A stretch of DNA of 64,000 nucleotides from contig OU015529.1 of the NCBI GenBank assembly GCA_907165065.1, positions 4,209,054 to 4,273,053 of the forward strand. Reading direction: 5' to 3'. Below the pieces are notes generated by a model. That model was given only the letters and a program-made list of their open reading frames with translations. It searched no databases and was not told where the DNA came from. Shown here piece by piece: positions 33,698-46,879 of this stretch. Source of the DNA: Caprimulgus europaeus (taxonomy: Eukaryota; Chordata; Aves; Caprimulgiformes; Caprimulgidae). Numbering within the stretch: position 1 is the first letter of the stretch; the number at the start of each line of letters is the position of its first letter. The translations under genes and the position numbers were made by a program.

Positions 33698-34312
33698 ATC
33701 ACAGAATGGTGGGGTTGGAAGGGACCTCAGGAGATCATCCAGTCCAACCCCCCTGCCAAAGCAGGTTCCCTACAACAGGTTGCACAGGAAAGTGTCCAGG
33801 TGGGTTTGAACATCTCCAGAGATGGAGACTCCACACCCTCTCTGGGCAGCCTGTCCCAGGGCTCTGGCACCTCACAGGAAAGAAGTTTTTCCTTCAGTTT
33901 GTCTGGAACTTCTGGTGTTCCAGTTTGTGCCCATTGCCCCTTGTCCTGTCACTGGGCACCACCGAAAAGAGCCCGGCCTCATCCATTTGGCCCCCACATT
34001 TCAGATATTGATAGACATTGATCAGATCCCCTCTCAGGCTGCTCTTTTGAGGCCTCCACTGGGCTCTCTCCAGAAGACCCCTGTCCCTCTTGAACTGAGG
34101 AGCCCAGAACTGGATGCAGAACTCCAGATGTGGCCTCACCAGGGCAGAGTACAGCGGGAGGAGAACCTCCCTGGACCTGCTGGCCACGCTCTTTTCAATG
34201 CACCCCAGGACACTGTTGGCCTTCCTGGCCCCAAGGACACACTGCTGGCTCATGGCCAACCTGCTGCCCACCAGTACACCCAGGTTCCTTTCTACAGAGC
34301 TCCCTTCCAGCA
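33698..34312 (-). mobile_element. CR1 LINE, 615-bp 3' portion
   Basis: An antisense CR1 copy of the same broad subfamily as 32876-33420. The - strand frame 34322-33894 reads [22 protein letters not shown]-like residues, [38 protein letters not shown]. The segment encoding the [14 protein letters not shown] region is missing (compare at about 34050-34080). It forms an inverted pair with its neighbour across 277 bases. Confidence 0.95.
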
Positions 34313-37300
34313 GCAACAACACAGTCCTGCGTGGACCAGCAATAGGAAGCCCAAATTGGAGCCCTTTTCTTTTTTAATTGGCACTGGAGATCTCAGGCTA
34401 GGCTGCCTCCCTCCAGAGAAATGCAGGATGTCCTTTGTTGATTGATTACATTCACAAAGATGGGAAACTTCTTGAAGAATGATGACATGCTGTACTGATG
34501 GACTGTGCTTCATCCAAGTATCTCCAGCTCTTGGGAAGCGTAGCAGGAAATGTGCAGCACGGCTGTCCTGGAAACACACTTACTGCAGCCACGCAGGGAG
34601 CCAGCAAGGATGGCCACCATGTCTTCCATCTCCTCCTGGCTCTCTTCCACCTGGTCCTCACGTCAGGAAGGACAGAGGAGGGAGTGCTGGGCTGAGGAAA
34701 GCTAGCTAGCACATTTTTCAAGGTGTCAAAGCACATCTAGGTTTGTGCTTCAGAATGGATTACGGAAACTATGCAGAGTTACCATGGTTAGTGTCAGGAG
34801 TCAATCCACAGCGCCTGGGCCAGGAGAATAGTCCAGGGTTTATACCCACTTCCTTCCAGCTTTGAGTTACAGCTCCTCAGATGGTCACTGGTGTGTCCAA
34901 CTTGCTGTGTGCTTCAACACGTGATTAATGAAGACCCAGCGTGAACCCCTGGCCCCGCTGAAGTCTTCTGAGAGCTTTTGTCAAATACCTGGTCCCAGTC
35001 AAGTCAATGGGGATTTTGTTCTATGTTGTCAAATAAATAATCCCAGGTTTGAAACAACTGACTGATGAGTACCTGGGTTTGAGCAGTAAAGCACACGTGG
35101 ATTCAGCTCGGGGTGTTGCAGCCTGTAAGCTCTGCACAGGGAAGGTCCACATCCTGCTCTGAACTGGCACAGCCTCCAGCATCATCTTCTTCATTGGTCC
35201 CTGGCCACCACTTTCAGAAATATAATGCCTAATAAATACTGTGGCCACCTCAAATAGCTTCTTTAAATTAAGCTGTGTGGGACTGACTAGCTAATTCCCA
35301 TGGCAGTTTATTGCTGGCTGTTATTCACCCGTGCAAACCACAGCCTGAAACCACAACATCATCAGGATTCCAACATTCCTAGTTTTATATTGCACCTAGC
35401 ACCCTCAGAACAACAGCAGCAGGCACCACTGCTGCCATCACTTTCTTTTCAGGCCCTGCCACATTAATCCTGGTAAGACTAAGATGGTTTCTGAATCAGT
35501 TCTTCACAAGCTCTAAGACTTAGAAGACAACAATCAGACTGTGCAAGGTGCCCAGAAGAGCTGTGAGTGAAAGGGGGGTCTAGGAGGGGTGACTTCTCCA
35601 CCTTCAGTGCAATGCATGATGCAAGATTTTTCCATTGCAGGTATCTGACCTCTCCCAAGGGAATACTGAGAGTCTGCAAGTCATGGGAGAGCACTAGAAA
35701 TGGCCTCAGAGCACTAGGAAGGCTATTGCAGCAGCTCAGTTTCCACTGCTGTACGACCTGCTCAGGGATGGTACTTGGTATTTCTTAGGATCAGACCAAA
35801 TTTGGTACATGTCTTAAACATTAAACCAATAAAAAAGACTTAGAGTTTTAAAACAGAGGAGAAAAAAACCCCTCAAATAAACAAGAACATTGGCTTCAAG
35901 ACTGCTCCACCTTCTTGGTATCTGTAGTTCTTGCTTTTATCTGAGCATTTCTGTTAAGACTAGTTTCCTCCCTCTGCATCAGCATCAAGTGAAGAGTAAT
36001 CCTTGAGAGAATGAAAGGCCCATAATACTGGTTTTAGCTTCTGTAACCCAACCTGGCTTGAAATGAAGTTTATTTACATAGCATGCTTGATACCTTTGAG
36101 AAAATCTACTTCAAAGGATCGCGTTGTACTGGAGGTGGAACAGCCAAGTCAGCTCCAATCTCTGGACATATTGCTAAATTCTTCCAAGGCATCTTAGGGT
36201 GGAGATATTTGTCTATTGAGTTAAAAACAATCCAACAAACCCAACCCCTTTCAAATTGCATTCAAACCAGCACAGAACAATCTGTGGAGAGCTGATCAAT
36301 CCTTTCTGCTGTCTCTTCCCAGTCTATGATGAAGCAGTAGCTTGAGATGTAGGCTTGGGGTGTGTGTGTGCTCTACGTGGGTATCCAATAAGGACATTTC
36401 TGAAACAAACCACTCAAGCCCTTGTGTGCAAAGGACTTTACTAGATCATAAAGACAGAGACTTCATTAAGTAAAACATTAAAGGAAAATGTTCTAACTTA
36501 CAGCACTGTGCATTAATGCTCAGCAATGGAAGGGGTTCAATTGCCTGTTGCTTTCCCACCATAAATTACTACTTGGAGCTAATGGAAAACCTTCCTTCAG
36601 ACCTGTTTATGCATCTTAATTCCCATTTCATACATTCACACTGGAGGGAAACAGCAGGGCAGCTTGGAGTTGCCCAAAGTCCTTACAAATGGGCATAAGT
36701 TGAGAAAGCAATGAAGATTTGAGATTACTGCATGGGTTTGGTATAAGCTTTTTTGAGCAGCTCTGACATGTGCAATACTCTGCAGGTTTTTTGACTGCAT
36801 ATATCTGAATTTAATAACCAGTCAGTACAAGTTGAAGACGTCCTGTAGTGACCAAATACAACAGTGGGACAGGACATATCCATTAAACCCTCCTTGTTTG
36901 CAGCTGAACAATATCCACATCCAAAGACATGCATGAAAGTTTTTCACTCCTAAACACAAGGTTATTTCCTCCAACCTTCAAATCCCATCTGTGTCTCCCT
37001 TCTACATCCTCTTGTATTTTTCAGTGTCACTTGAAAAAAAAAAAAGAAGAAAAAGATGAGAATGTGCCCCCAGAACCACTACAACCTGGTGCTTTCCTCC
37101 ACATCTCCTCCAAGCCCAGCCCTGACTCCTGACAAAGTCCAGCAGCAGCTTCACTGCTCTGTAAAGTCTGGTGTGAAATTCTCTGGTGGTCACAAGGGTG
37201 GGTAAACCCCTAGGAAGAGTGTTAACTCCAACCCAGGCTGAAGAATCTCAGTATGAAGAAAAAGCACTGAAAAAAAATGCTGCCTAGGCATCCTTCTGCT

Positions 37301-38732
37301 GCAAAACCTAACAAAATATTGATTCAGCTTCCAAAGAGGAGGCCAAAACCCGCAGGCTCTGCAAATCCTGAAGCCCACAGGTCTGGCAGCTGCCACCCGC
37401 GTGACCCTTCGCTTTGGTTACACTTCCAAAAGTCATTTTCCAACCTTCACGTCTGGAGATCTGCAACACTGAGGTAAAAACAAAGTAAAACCATCTATAT
37501 CTTAAAATAGCCTTCTGAAGTCACCAGGACTTTTCTCCAGCGTTTAGGAGGTCTCTTATTCCTTTGGGCATTCTGGAGCAGGGATATTTTCCTATGCTCT
37601 GCACCTGCCTTCGTTCTTTTGCTATCAAACCCCCCTTTTTTATCCTTCTATTATTTTTTTTTCCCCCAATTTAACATCACTAAAACCAACTCTAAGCTGA
37701 TGTGGACTTCAGGCTTCCACAACTACGCTGCTCTCAGAGAGGAGATGATATTCTCTTGACTCTTCTCCTTTGGGCAGTATTGGGGTTGCCATTCCTGGGT
37801 GCCCCATGGGTGTGTATTTGCCACACGCTCTGCACTCAGAGCCCTGGATTTTTAGATAACATGTTTTTGCTATGGACTCTGATACAATTTGGTTGGTAGT
37901 CACCTATATGTAATTATTCATTAATATTTAGTAAGATGAGACAAGCTCCTGGGCAAGAACACCTGGGCAGGCGCCTGCTGTTTCCTACCTGATGGGACCC
38001 ATGGGATGTAACACCCACAAAGTGAAAAAAGGTTATTTACAGGAGAAAAATTTGGGTGGATGGCAACCAGGTTAGCAGAAGCCAGCCTTAAAATCTTCCT
38101 CAATGAACATGCAAAGAAAAAAAAGCCCAAATCAAAAAACAGGCACATAGCTTGGGAGAGCAACTGGGTCTTAACTCTAGTTACACACAGTGTGGGACAC
38201 CCTGCAAAATTAAAATTACTATAATAATTGCTAAAGGGAATCTGCAAACTCTGACTTTGAATAGCATCTGCCTGACTACTGGCTCCAGAGACTTCAATTT
38301 CCTAACTCTGATAGTCACTTGTCCAGCCTTTTAGAAGTAAATTGATGTTCTACTGATGCTCCAACCAGGTTTGCTGCAAGACTTTTATCTTCTGCCTAGG
38401 ACTAAGCACTTCAGAAAAGCTTTCCATCCAGCCTGTGACCACTTACAGTTTCTGAAGCTGCCTACATCACTGCAATCTGATTTTAACTCATTAGCCTCTG
38501 TGGCTAATGGTGGCTTGTACCCTGTGGCAAGCTTTCACACGGCAGTACGCTGACTCCAGACAAAGGCTTTTTGTGCCTTTGCAGCTACCCCAGCAAATAC
38601 CACTCAGAGAACACTGAAGAAATTCTGAGAAACCAGATGATATGAAAAAGGGCCTGAAAAATGTTTAATTAACATTTATGCAGAGTTAACAGGGGTTCTC
38701 GGGTAATCAACAGCAGATAACAGTAAACACTA

Positions 38733-39470
38733 TGGTGAAAGGGACCTTGACAGGCTGGAGAGGTGGGTCTGTGCTAACCTCACAGAGTTCAACAAGGCCA
38801 AGTGCAAGGTCCTGCACCTGGGTCAGGGCAACCCCAAGCATAAATACAGGCTGGGCCATGAGTGGCTCCAAAGAGAAGGACTCGGCGGTGGTGGTGGACG
38901 AGAAGCTCAACCTGAGCTGGCACCGTGCGCTGGCAGCACAGAGCCAATAACCGTGTCCTGGGCTGCACCCAGAGCAGCGTGGGCAGCAGGGCCAGGGAGG
39001 GGATTCTGCCCCTCTGCTCCGCTCTCCTGAGACCCCACCTGCAGTGCTGCCTCCAGTGCTGGGGCCACCAACAGCAGAAAATCATGGACCTGTTAGAACG
39101 AGTCTAGAGGAGGCCACGAGGATGATGCCAGGGCTGGAGCAGCTCTGCTGTGAGGACAGGCTGAGAGAGTTGGGGCTGTTCAGCCTGGAGAAGAGAAGGC
39201 TCCAGGGAGACCTTCTAGTGGCCTTCCAATGTCCTTCAATAGGGTAGATTTAGGTTGGATATAAGGAAAAAGTTTTTCAAGCTGAGGGTGGTGGATCATT
39301 GGAACAGGTTGCCCAGAGAGGTAGTGGAGGGCCCATCCCTGGAGATATTCAAGGTCAGGCCTGATGGGGCTCTGAGCAACCTGCTCTAGTAAAGGTGTCC
39401 CTGCTCACTGCAGGGGGGTTGGACTAGATGACCTTTGAAGGTCCCTTCCAACCCAAACCATTCTATGACA
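38733..39470 (+). mobile_element. CR1 LINE, 740-bp 3' portion (longest copy)
   Basis: The longest sense CR1 remnant here. It runs from the reverse-transcriptase region upstream of the C-terminal segment ([22 protein letters not shown]-like codons at about 38786-38850, interrupted by frameshifts) through [41 protein letters not shown], to the CTGCTCACTGCAGGGGGG 3' end and TTCTATGACA. Multiple frame breaks show that it is dead. Confidence 0.95.
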
Positions 39471-39989
39471 TGGATGCTGTATCTAGACTGTCAGCACAAT
39501 TAAAAAACAGGTAGAAAAATGAATGTTTGGTACCTTCCTAAGCTCAATGTAATAGCCCCTGCCAAAAGCAGCCAATACATGTAGAGAGACCTTCGCTTTT
39601 CAGTTGGCTATAGTCTGTGGGACATCTATACTATCTACCCAGTAGTTATTGCCATGCATTACTCCACAAGGGGAATAAAACACTATTTGAGCTGGCCCAC
39701 AGGTATTTGTAGGCTGCTGCTGCCCTGGCATACTGGCAGGGGCTGGCTTCAGAGGCTGGAAACAACAACTTCACTTGGAATAATGAGGCAGGTCACTTGA
39801 AGGAGAAAGAAAAATTCCCCGTCAGAGAGCTGCAGAAAGGCAACATTTGGACCTCACTATGCTGAATCTGGGAGATACTATTTAGATATAAACCCAAACC
39901 AACAAGCCAGAATCACAACTACTTTCCCAAAGGATTAATTAAGGCATCCTCCTCCCAGCCCCCATTCAGAGAATCTGGCTGGAAACTAC

Positions 39990-40270
39990 ATAACAGCAAC
40001 TGTTTACCCCGTGAAAGCTCTGCAGGAAGAAACGACAGCTTCCTAAGAGCTTCCCACAAATTTGGGCAAGATAAATATCTTTGTTATAAAGGCTGAGCCT
40101 CTCCAGTTTTATTGACAGAGACAGAAAGTGTCAGACAATGAGAGCTGCTGAATCCAGCCTCTGATTAAGCAATTAACCACTTCAAGAGGGGCGAGCCTCT
40201 GGGCAGCAATGCCCTCCCCATTGATTCACAGAAAACCTTCTCACATAAATTAACCATCCCCGTGGTTTTA
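39990..40270. promoter_or_regulatory. Candidate conserved intronic enhancer A
   Basis: Transposon-free block with a composition unlike its surroundings and clustered motif-like strings: GATAAATATCTTTGTTATAAA, TTTTATTGACAG, GATTAAGCAATTAACCACTT, CATTGATTC and CATAAATTAACC. These resemble GATA/FOX, HOX and NKX core sites. There is no coding potential. The assignment rests on pattern only; conservation cannot be tested here. Confidence 0.25.
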
Positions 40271-40719
40271 ATGCTCGGGTATGCCCTTGACAAAGGAGCT
40301 CTTACAGGGCTCTGCCCAGCCGTCATCTCCAGCCTTGCCTGCTTGGAAACCTGGCTGGAGTCCAGCTAGATCTGTGTGCCCCTCGCCACGCACGTGTCCT
40401 CCCATGGGGACAAGCCCTTGGGGTCACCCGCGCAGCCTCAATCATCCAAGGAGCCTCCTGGATGCCATGTTGCATCGGGTTCTGTCCCTTTGGCTTCAAC
40501 TTACACAAATAACAATCATGTCCTGTTTTTGCAAGCATGGGAGACACGCAGGACCCGTGTGTGGATGTCCTGGAGCTCCTCAGCTTCATCGTGTGCGCCG
40601 TGGGCTGGGGTCCAGCCTCACGCACCCCCAGGGAGCAGCACCCACCTCGGTCAGCAGTGCTGTGATTTACGCTGGGGGATGGAGGTGAGATCAGAATCAG
40701 GTGTTTTCTACATGAAAGG

Positions 40720-41125
40720 TATTACATAAAACCAAAGGGCTATTCACGTCACCGGCCCATCTCCCTAATTAAAAGCTGCAAGCCTCTGAGCTCGATCTGA
40801 GCGAGCGATCAATCCTCCCGACACAATGCGCCCGCAGAGACGTTTGCAGAACACGTCTGACGCTGCTCAGGGCTTTGTTCCCCCCTTGTACCTCCTTCCC
40901 TCAGCATAAAAAGCTGCAATTGAAAAGTCCTGCTCCTCGGAGGGAGCACTGGTTTTTATCAGATGGTAACGATGAGTACATCATGAAATCATTTAATAGT
41001 TCTCATTAAATGCATTGCTGGAGAGCAGGCTTGATTTATGAACGGTATGGCGGGGGTATAAATAAGCTGCACTTTGCTTGTAACACAGCTGGTCAAGAAT
41101 AATTAATGCTTTGTTTTCTGTAACC
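40720..41125. promoter_or_regulatory. Candidate conserved intronic enhancer B
   Basis: Transposon-free block with unusually many CpG for the intron at 40745-40860 (CACGTCACCGG, GCGAGCGATC, ATGCGCCCG, GACGTTTG), followed by an AT-rich half with TAAT and TTTAAT cores and SOX/TCF-like strings (GCTTTGTTTTC, ACCTTTGT). TATAAATA occurs at about 41057. The combination could mark an enhancer or an unannotated promoter. There is no supporting frame. Confidence 0.25.
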
Positions 41126-43915
41126 TTTGTACTCTCCTTTCCTCTGCTACTATGGCAAAGCTCAAGGCGCGTAACTGGATCGTTCTTGGGAAGATGACAC
41201 ACGTCCAAACGCCTCGCACGGGCTCAACCCAAGAGCACAGGGGCAAGGCTCCCCAAAGGCAGCCCTGCACTCCAGCTTTCCCAAAGCCACCGCCCTTACA
41301 CGTGGAGACATCTCCCTATTTCAAAACAAAACCCCAAAGAGCTTACAAGCAGCCTTGCCCCTTGTGCATTTGTGCTGGAAATGCTGCTGGAACAGCATTA
41401 TCATGGTAAGTTCAGGTCCAAGAAATACGGATATATTTAGTATTGCTGCATAACTTTCCATCTTTAAAAACCCAGTATTCCTTTTTCTTGTGTGCCCAGG
41501 GGATAGGAGAAAAGCCACTCAAACCAGATGAACATCCGTCTTCAGAAGAGAGGAAATACGAGGCCACTGCGACACAGGACAGAGACACTTTTTAATGCTT
41601 AATTAACCACGGCACCTCATCCTAAGCAAACACTTCATCAGATGCATAATGGGGTTTTTTTCAAAAGACCTTTCAGTCCCAGCACAAGGTGTACACTGTG
41701 CATGTGTGTAAGCACAGGGAGAAGTGCACTTTTAGGGTAGACAGATGTTGAGGAGGCTTAGGAGAGAGTCGATGGAAACAAGGACAGAGAGAAGGGCTTT
41801 GCAACCATATGGGTCACATCTGGAATTTACAGGCATGATAATTTTATAACCCTCTCCTTAACGGTTTTGAAACAATGCAACGTGCTCCCTCACTTTCCAG
41901 CCTAAGCAAGAAACATCCTCATGTGTCTTGACAACTTTATGTGACTCTCAGACTCCACACTGTGTTGTAAAAGAGGCAGTGGGAAGCTGAGCCAGCGAGG
42001 TGCATGTGGGCACTTGCATTTCACAGGTATTAAAACATGAAGTCTTAAAATCAAAGAGGAAGACGCAGTTTCAGTTTACTCCTGCTCACAGCAAGTCCCT
42101 TGACATCTCATTCAGAGACCCTTCTGGTTGTTTTTATGGTATATATGAGCCTCTGTTCATAAAAGCCACTTTCTAGTGACTTTATGCATTTCTTTTCTGG
42201 TTGAAACCAAGAAAGCTCTTACTCAACCAACCATTTTTCATGTGTACATAATACACGAGGCTGTAAAATCACTGCATGGAAAGATTCTCAGGCACGAGGG
42301 GGAACAAAACACTTGAGACAGCTGAGAACAAAACAATGTGGAAATCACCTCCAAGCATAGCAGGAAACGTGGAAAAGATTAATCTCTCTTAAAACTAATA
42401 TTTTTACATTTCCACAGATGTAGCCCCAGCATGGTCACAGCTGTGTGCATATTCCATGGACTCACAACCTCTCTAAATCCAAACCTTTGCTATCATCCAG
42501 CTTAGTTTAGCCACAGATTTGGAATCTAAACCTGAAGAAATTAAGAGCATTTCCTTGGGAGGCAAGACAGATTTTGGCAACTGCTCTTGAGTTTGAAACA
42601 TTGGAAAGTCATTGCTAATGCACAAAGAAATTGGAATTAAGGAGAATTTTCCCCAGGCTGGAGAGCTGTTTTGGTGTCCACTCCAACAGCTATGGAGAAG
42701 TCAGCCAGTCTCAGCCTAACAAGCCCTACACAGATGTCAGCACCACCCCAAAACACGGATACAAACACACACACATATATTCATTAGTGTTTATGTTACT
42801 CATTTTGAATGTCTGTTTCTCTGTAGATTAAGAAAATTCATATTCAATTATCTTCCTTTAAAATTATACATAAAGCAGGAAGACAGCTTATTTCAACAGG
42901 AAACATTTATTGGACTAATTTATAGGGTATATTTATTCATAAGACAAGTTTTTGCTAGGCCTGATGATGGATTCAGATGAATCTGACCTAAAGACTCTTG
43001 TGTCTTCTCTCCTACTAGTTCCTGTCTTTATAATTAAGAGGGATTTAATTACTTCTTGAAATTTAGTTATGCAAAAATATATCAATTTTGCAGAGGTCAT
43101 TAACTTTAAGATTTCCACTGAGCCACACTGACTCCACAGTTGATCTTGAGTTGATGTGGCTCCAAATCTCATTTTTCCTGGTGTGAACCCGTGTTTCATT
43201 TTATTGCAATTTGGGTTAACGAGAGAGGCTGGGAAGGAAGGGAGGGAGGACATGGGGCACTGACTCCTGGCTCTGACACTGGCCTGATGTGTGACCTCAG
43301 GCATGTCACTTTGCCCTTCTGCAGACTGGTTTCCCCTGTTGTAAAATGAGAATAACAACACTCACCTCCTTTGTAAGCACTTTGAAACTTCATTATGAAC
43401 AAGCCAGATGTAGAAGAGTGAGGTGTTTCCACTCCCTTCAAGATTAAGTGGGGATAAGATTCAGTGATGGATGGATGAATCCGTGTCCAAGCCCTAAAGC
43501 AAGGGCTGGAGGATGGATCAGTAACCAACTGTTTGGGACAATGCCCTGGCCAGCTGGGAGTTATAAATGGGTTTTGGCACTGACTTCAAGAACATCAGAG
43601 CTTTACCTTCTACGTTGCAGGGCCTCATCTGTAAACCAGGAATAATGGGATTTCTGTCTTTCCATCCCCTCTCTCCCATACAGATTTTGTGTTCTTCAGG
43701 CACAGACTGTGTCTTATCTAAACTGCTAACCTCAGCTTTGGTAGGAACCTGGAGGAATTACTGAAATAATCCTACAAGCAACAAGATCAGCAATAAGAGG
43801 AAGAAGAGTGAGAGAGCAGGAAGGAGAAGTTGTTTGTGAATCAGCACTGTGCCCTTTTAGGCTGGAGCAGTCGTCTGTGGGACAGGCAGTGTGGGCACAG
43901 CAATTTCAGTGACCA

Positions 43916-44335
43916 CAGAATCACAGACTGGTGGGTGTTGGAAGGGACCTCAGGAGATCATCCAGTCCAACCCCCCTGCCAAAGCAGGTTCCCTACACCA
44001 GGTTGCACAGGAAAGTGTCCAGGTGGGTTTGGACATCTCCAGAGAGGGAGACTCCGCACCCTCTCTGGGCAGCCTGTCCCAGGGCTCTGGCACCCTCACA
44101 GGAAAGAAGTTTTTCCTCACATTTAGGTGAACCTCCTGTGTCCCAGTTTGTGCCCATTGCCCCTTGTCCTGTCACTGGGCACCACCGAGAAGAGCCCGGC
44201 CCCATCCATTTGGCCCCCACATTTCAGGTATTTACAGACATTGATCAGATCCCCTCTCAGGCTGCTCTTCTCCAGGCTGAACAGTCCCAGCTCTCTCAGC
44301 CTCTCCTTGTAGGGCAGATGCTCCATCCCCTCATT
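43916..44335 (-). mobile_element. CR1 LINE, 420-bp 3' portion
   Basis: An antisense CR1 copy of the 'CAGGAGATCATCCAGTCC' subfamily. The - strand reads [33 protein letters not shown] and [16 protein letters not shown]. It is opened by a CACAGAATCACAGACTGG terminus. Confidence 0.94.
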
Positions 44336-44904
44336 ATCTTCTTCCTCCAGCCTCCAAGGGACCATGACCAAGAGTTTGAGAGTCCCTAAGGGAAGTGGTG
44401 GCTCTGGCTGAGAAGAGATGTCCAACCCATGCTTGAACACAAGCTTCTTCTTGCCCAAACAAGTGAATCACAACAAGCATCCACCTCATCAAGAGTTAAA
44501 ATGAAGAGCTCTGCTACCACTTAAGCGTTACAAATCTTTTCAGTTAAAATAAATTATTCAGGAGATGTCATCCTCCCATCAGCACCATCTGAGCTACATT
44601 TTTAATAATCCTGTGTGCTGAACATGTTCTGTCATAATATCAGTGACACCAAGGCTGTGAGACGAAGAAGGGGGAATGCAAACACCCTGTGGAACACGAA
44701 AGACAGAGCTGCTTTCTCTTAATGGCCCTGAAACACGTGCAGCATGAGGCAGAGGGAAGATCAGCGCTGTTGGTTATGTTGTAGAGGAGTAAAACAAACA
44801 GAAATAATGCACCAGCTTCAGGAATCATCACAGGAACCTCTTTCTTTTCCCTCTTTCCTGCTCGACAGATAATTCACCCACCACCTTCCCCTGTCTTAGA
44901 ATGA

Positions 44905-45125
44905 ATCATAGACTGGTTTGGGTTGGAAGGGACCTTAAAGCTCATCCAGTCCCAACCCCCCTGCCAGCAGCAGGGACACCTTCCACTAGACCAGGTTGCT
45001 CAAAGCCTCATCCAACCTGGCCTTGAACACTTCCAGGGAGGAGCAGCCACAGCTTCTCTGGCCAACCTGTTCCAGTATCTGACAGGTTGCCCAAAGAAGT
45101 TGTGGAGAGAGTTGCCCAGAGAGTC
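44905..45125 (-). mobile_element. CR1 LINE 3' end with short inverted snippet
   Basis: Antisense CR1 terminus at 44905-45078 (ATCATAGACTGGTTTGGG to CCAACCTGTTCCAGTATCTG). It is followed at 45081-45125 by a short piece in the opposite sense (ACAGGTTGCCCAAAGAAG, GTTGCCCAGAGAG). This looks like a small rearrangement at the 5' break of the insertion. Confidence 0.88.
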
Positions 45126-46879
45126 ATTAGGTCTCATTTGCTCTGAATGAATTCACTCTATGAATCCACTAGATTTTTCCAGAGCTATCTGGAATCAGGA
45201 TCTACCCTCAAGGTTGCAAGGATCTGTAACTAAACAATGAAGAGACTTTTGCTCCATGTCTCTAGGAATAACAATAAAAGAAAGGAGCATTTGCCCCAGA
45301 TGTTCAAATAACACCTACGTGCCCACTGAGCCATGTAGCCATGGATTGATCCAACTCACACACCACGTGCAGAAAAATGTAACCAAACATATTTACAAGC
45401 AACTAGGGGGAAGCAGAGGCAAGAGTAGGAGAATGCTCCATCAGTTCAGTGCCTGTGACACCCAAACTGCCCATGTGGCTACAGCATGGTCAGTGACTAT
45501 GATGATACTCCAGGATGTGATGATGAAAGTCTTCCTTGCACTTGTAAATACACTGTATTCTCTGAGAGGCGTGTGGTACGGGGGTAAGACTGTTCCATCC
45601 CCATGACTTAAAGTGTCTTTCATGGTTAAAACCCTCTCCACTCTCAGTGTGAGTGGACAACAAGAGTAAAAAACCCCTGATGGAGACAATTTCCGATCCT
45701 TCCTTCTTACTCTGCAAAGTTCCTACACACCCCAGTCATGTCCACCTGCCCAAAATTCTCTTGTCCTTGTTTCTGTCCCAGAATGAATGGAGAAGGGGAT
45801 GGAGTCTCCCACAGGGAAGCTGTCTGGGGCAAGATAACCCAGAGACACAGGTCTCTTGTCCTACCAGTCAGGAGAGACCAGCCACTGTGGCATGACCCCA
45901 GTTTTCCACGCTTCTTGTTTCTGAGTAGGAAAACAATTTTGCCCCTAATGTTTTCTGCCTATAGCTTCACCTGGTTCAGGTTTTAACCAAGGGAGAGGGA
46001 GACACAACGAGTCTGCAAGGCTCTTGCAAATCAAAGAACAGAAAAGGGATGAGGATATGGGAGATTCTCAGCCTCCTCCAGCAGCATTGGTGTCACTTAC
46101 AAAGGGGCACATCAACACTCAACTCCTGAGGAGCAACCACCACCTGTGTCTTCTCACATCTCACAGATGGGAACTGCTGCTGACACAAGGGGAGCAGAAG
46201 CTCAGTAGGTCTGTTTTGCTCTTAGGCATAACTTGATGAAGTTAATTGAGGGTGTTTTGCTAACTGGTGGTTCTCCTAAGACAGAGTAAGATGTCAGAGA
46301 TGGCTGCTTGGGCTGATAAGGCAGCATAGGGAGGATGGAAGAATGGACCAAGTTTTGGCAGGGGTAATGGAAAAAATGTTCATTGCTCAGAGGTAAAGAT
46401 GAGCACGAGGCTTGGAAGCACTCAGGATGTCCACAAACACTCCCACTATTCACCCTGGCATCTCCTCAGGACTTGAAATAATTCTACAAAGCCAAAAAAA
46501 AAGTGCTGTGGTCATTTATGAGTGGGCTCAAGGACCGAGTAGGCAGCAAAGAAACCCCATGTGTGTCCAGGCTGGAATGAAGAAAATTCAAACTCAAATA
46601 TGCTCAAGTATCACTTGAGTCCCCCAAGGAGCAGCAGAATGAATGTTTGCCAACACAGTGACTCCTGGGAGTTAAACATGTGCCCAAGTGACACCACCAA
46701 CCCCAGGGAGTGCAGGAAGGGCACCAACACCTCAATGTGCAATTGAACTACGATGACAACATTCTCTACCATGTCAAAAAAGAAGAACAGCACCCTGCAA
46801 CAAAGCCAGAACTCCACCAGTTTGTCCATTTTGAGTCATGCCTGCTTCCTCAGCTGCAAAATAGCTTAACTCCACTCAC

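Noticed and set aside
33364-34445. Frames of 130-215 codons on + across the CR1 copies
   Set aside because: They translate the antisense strand of CR1. The real coding remnants are on the element's own strand.
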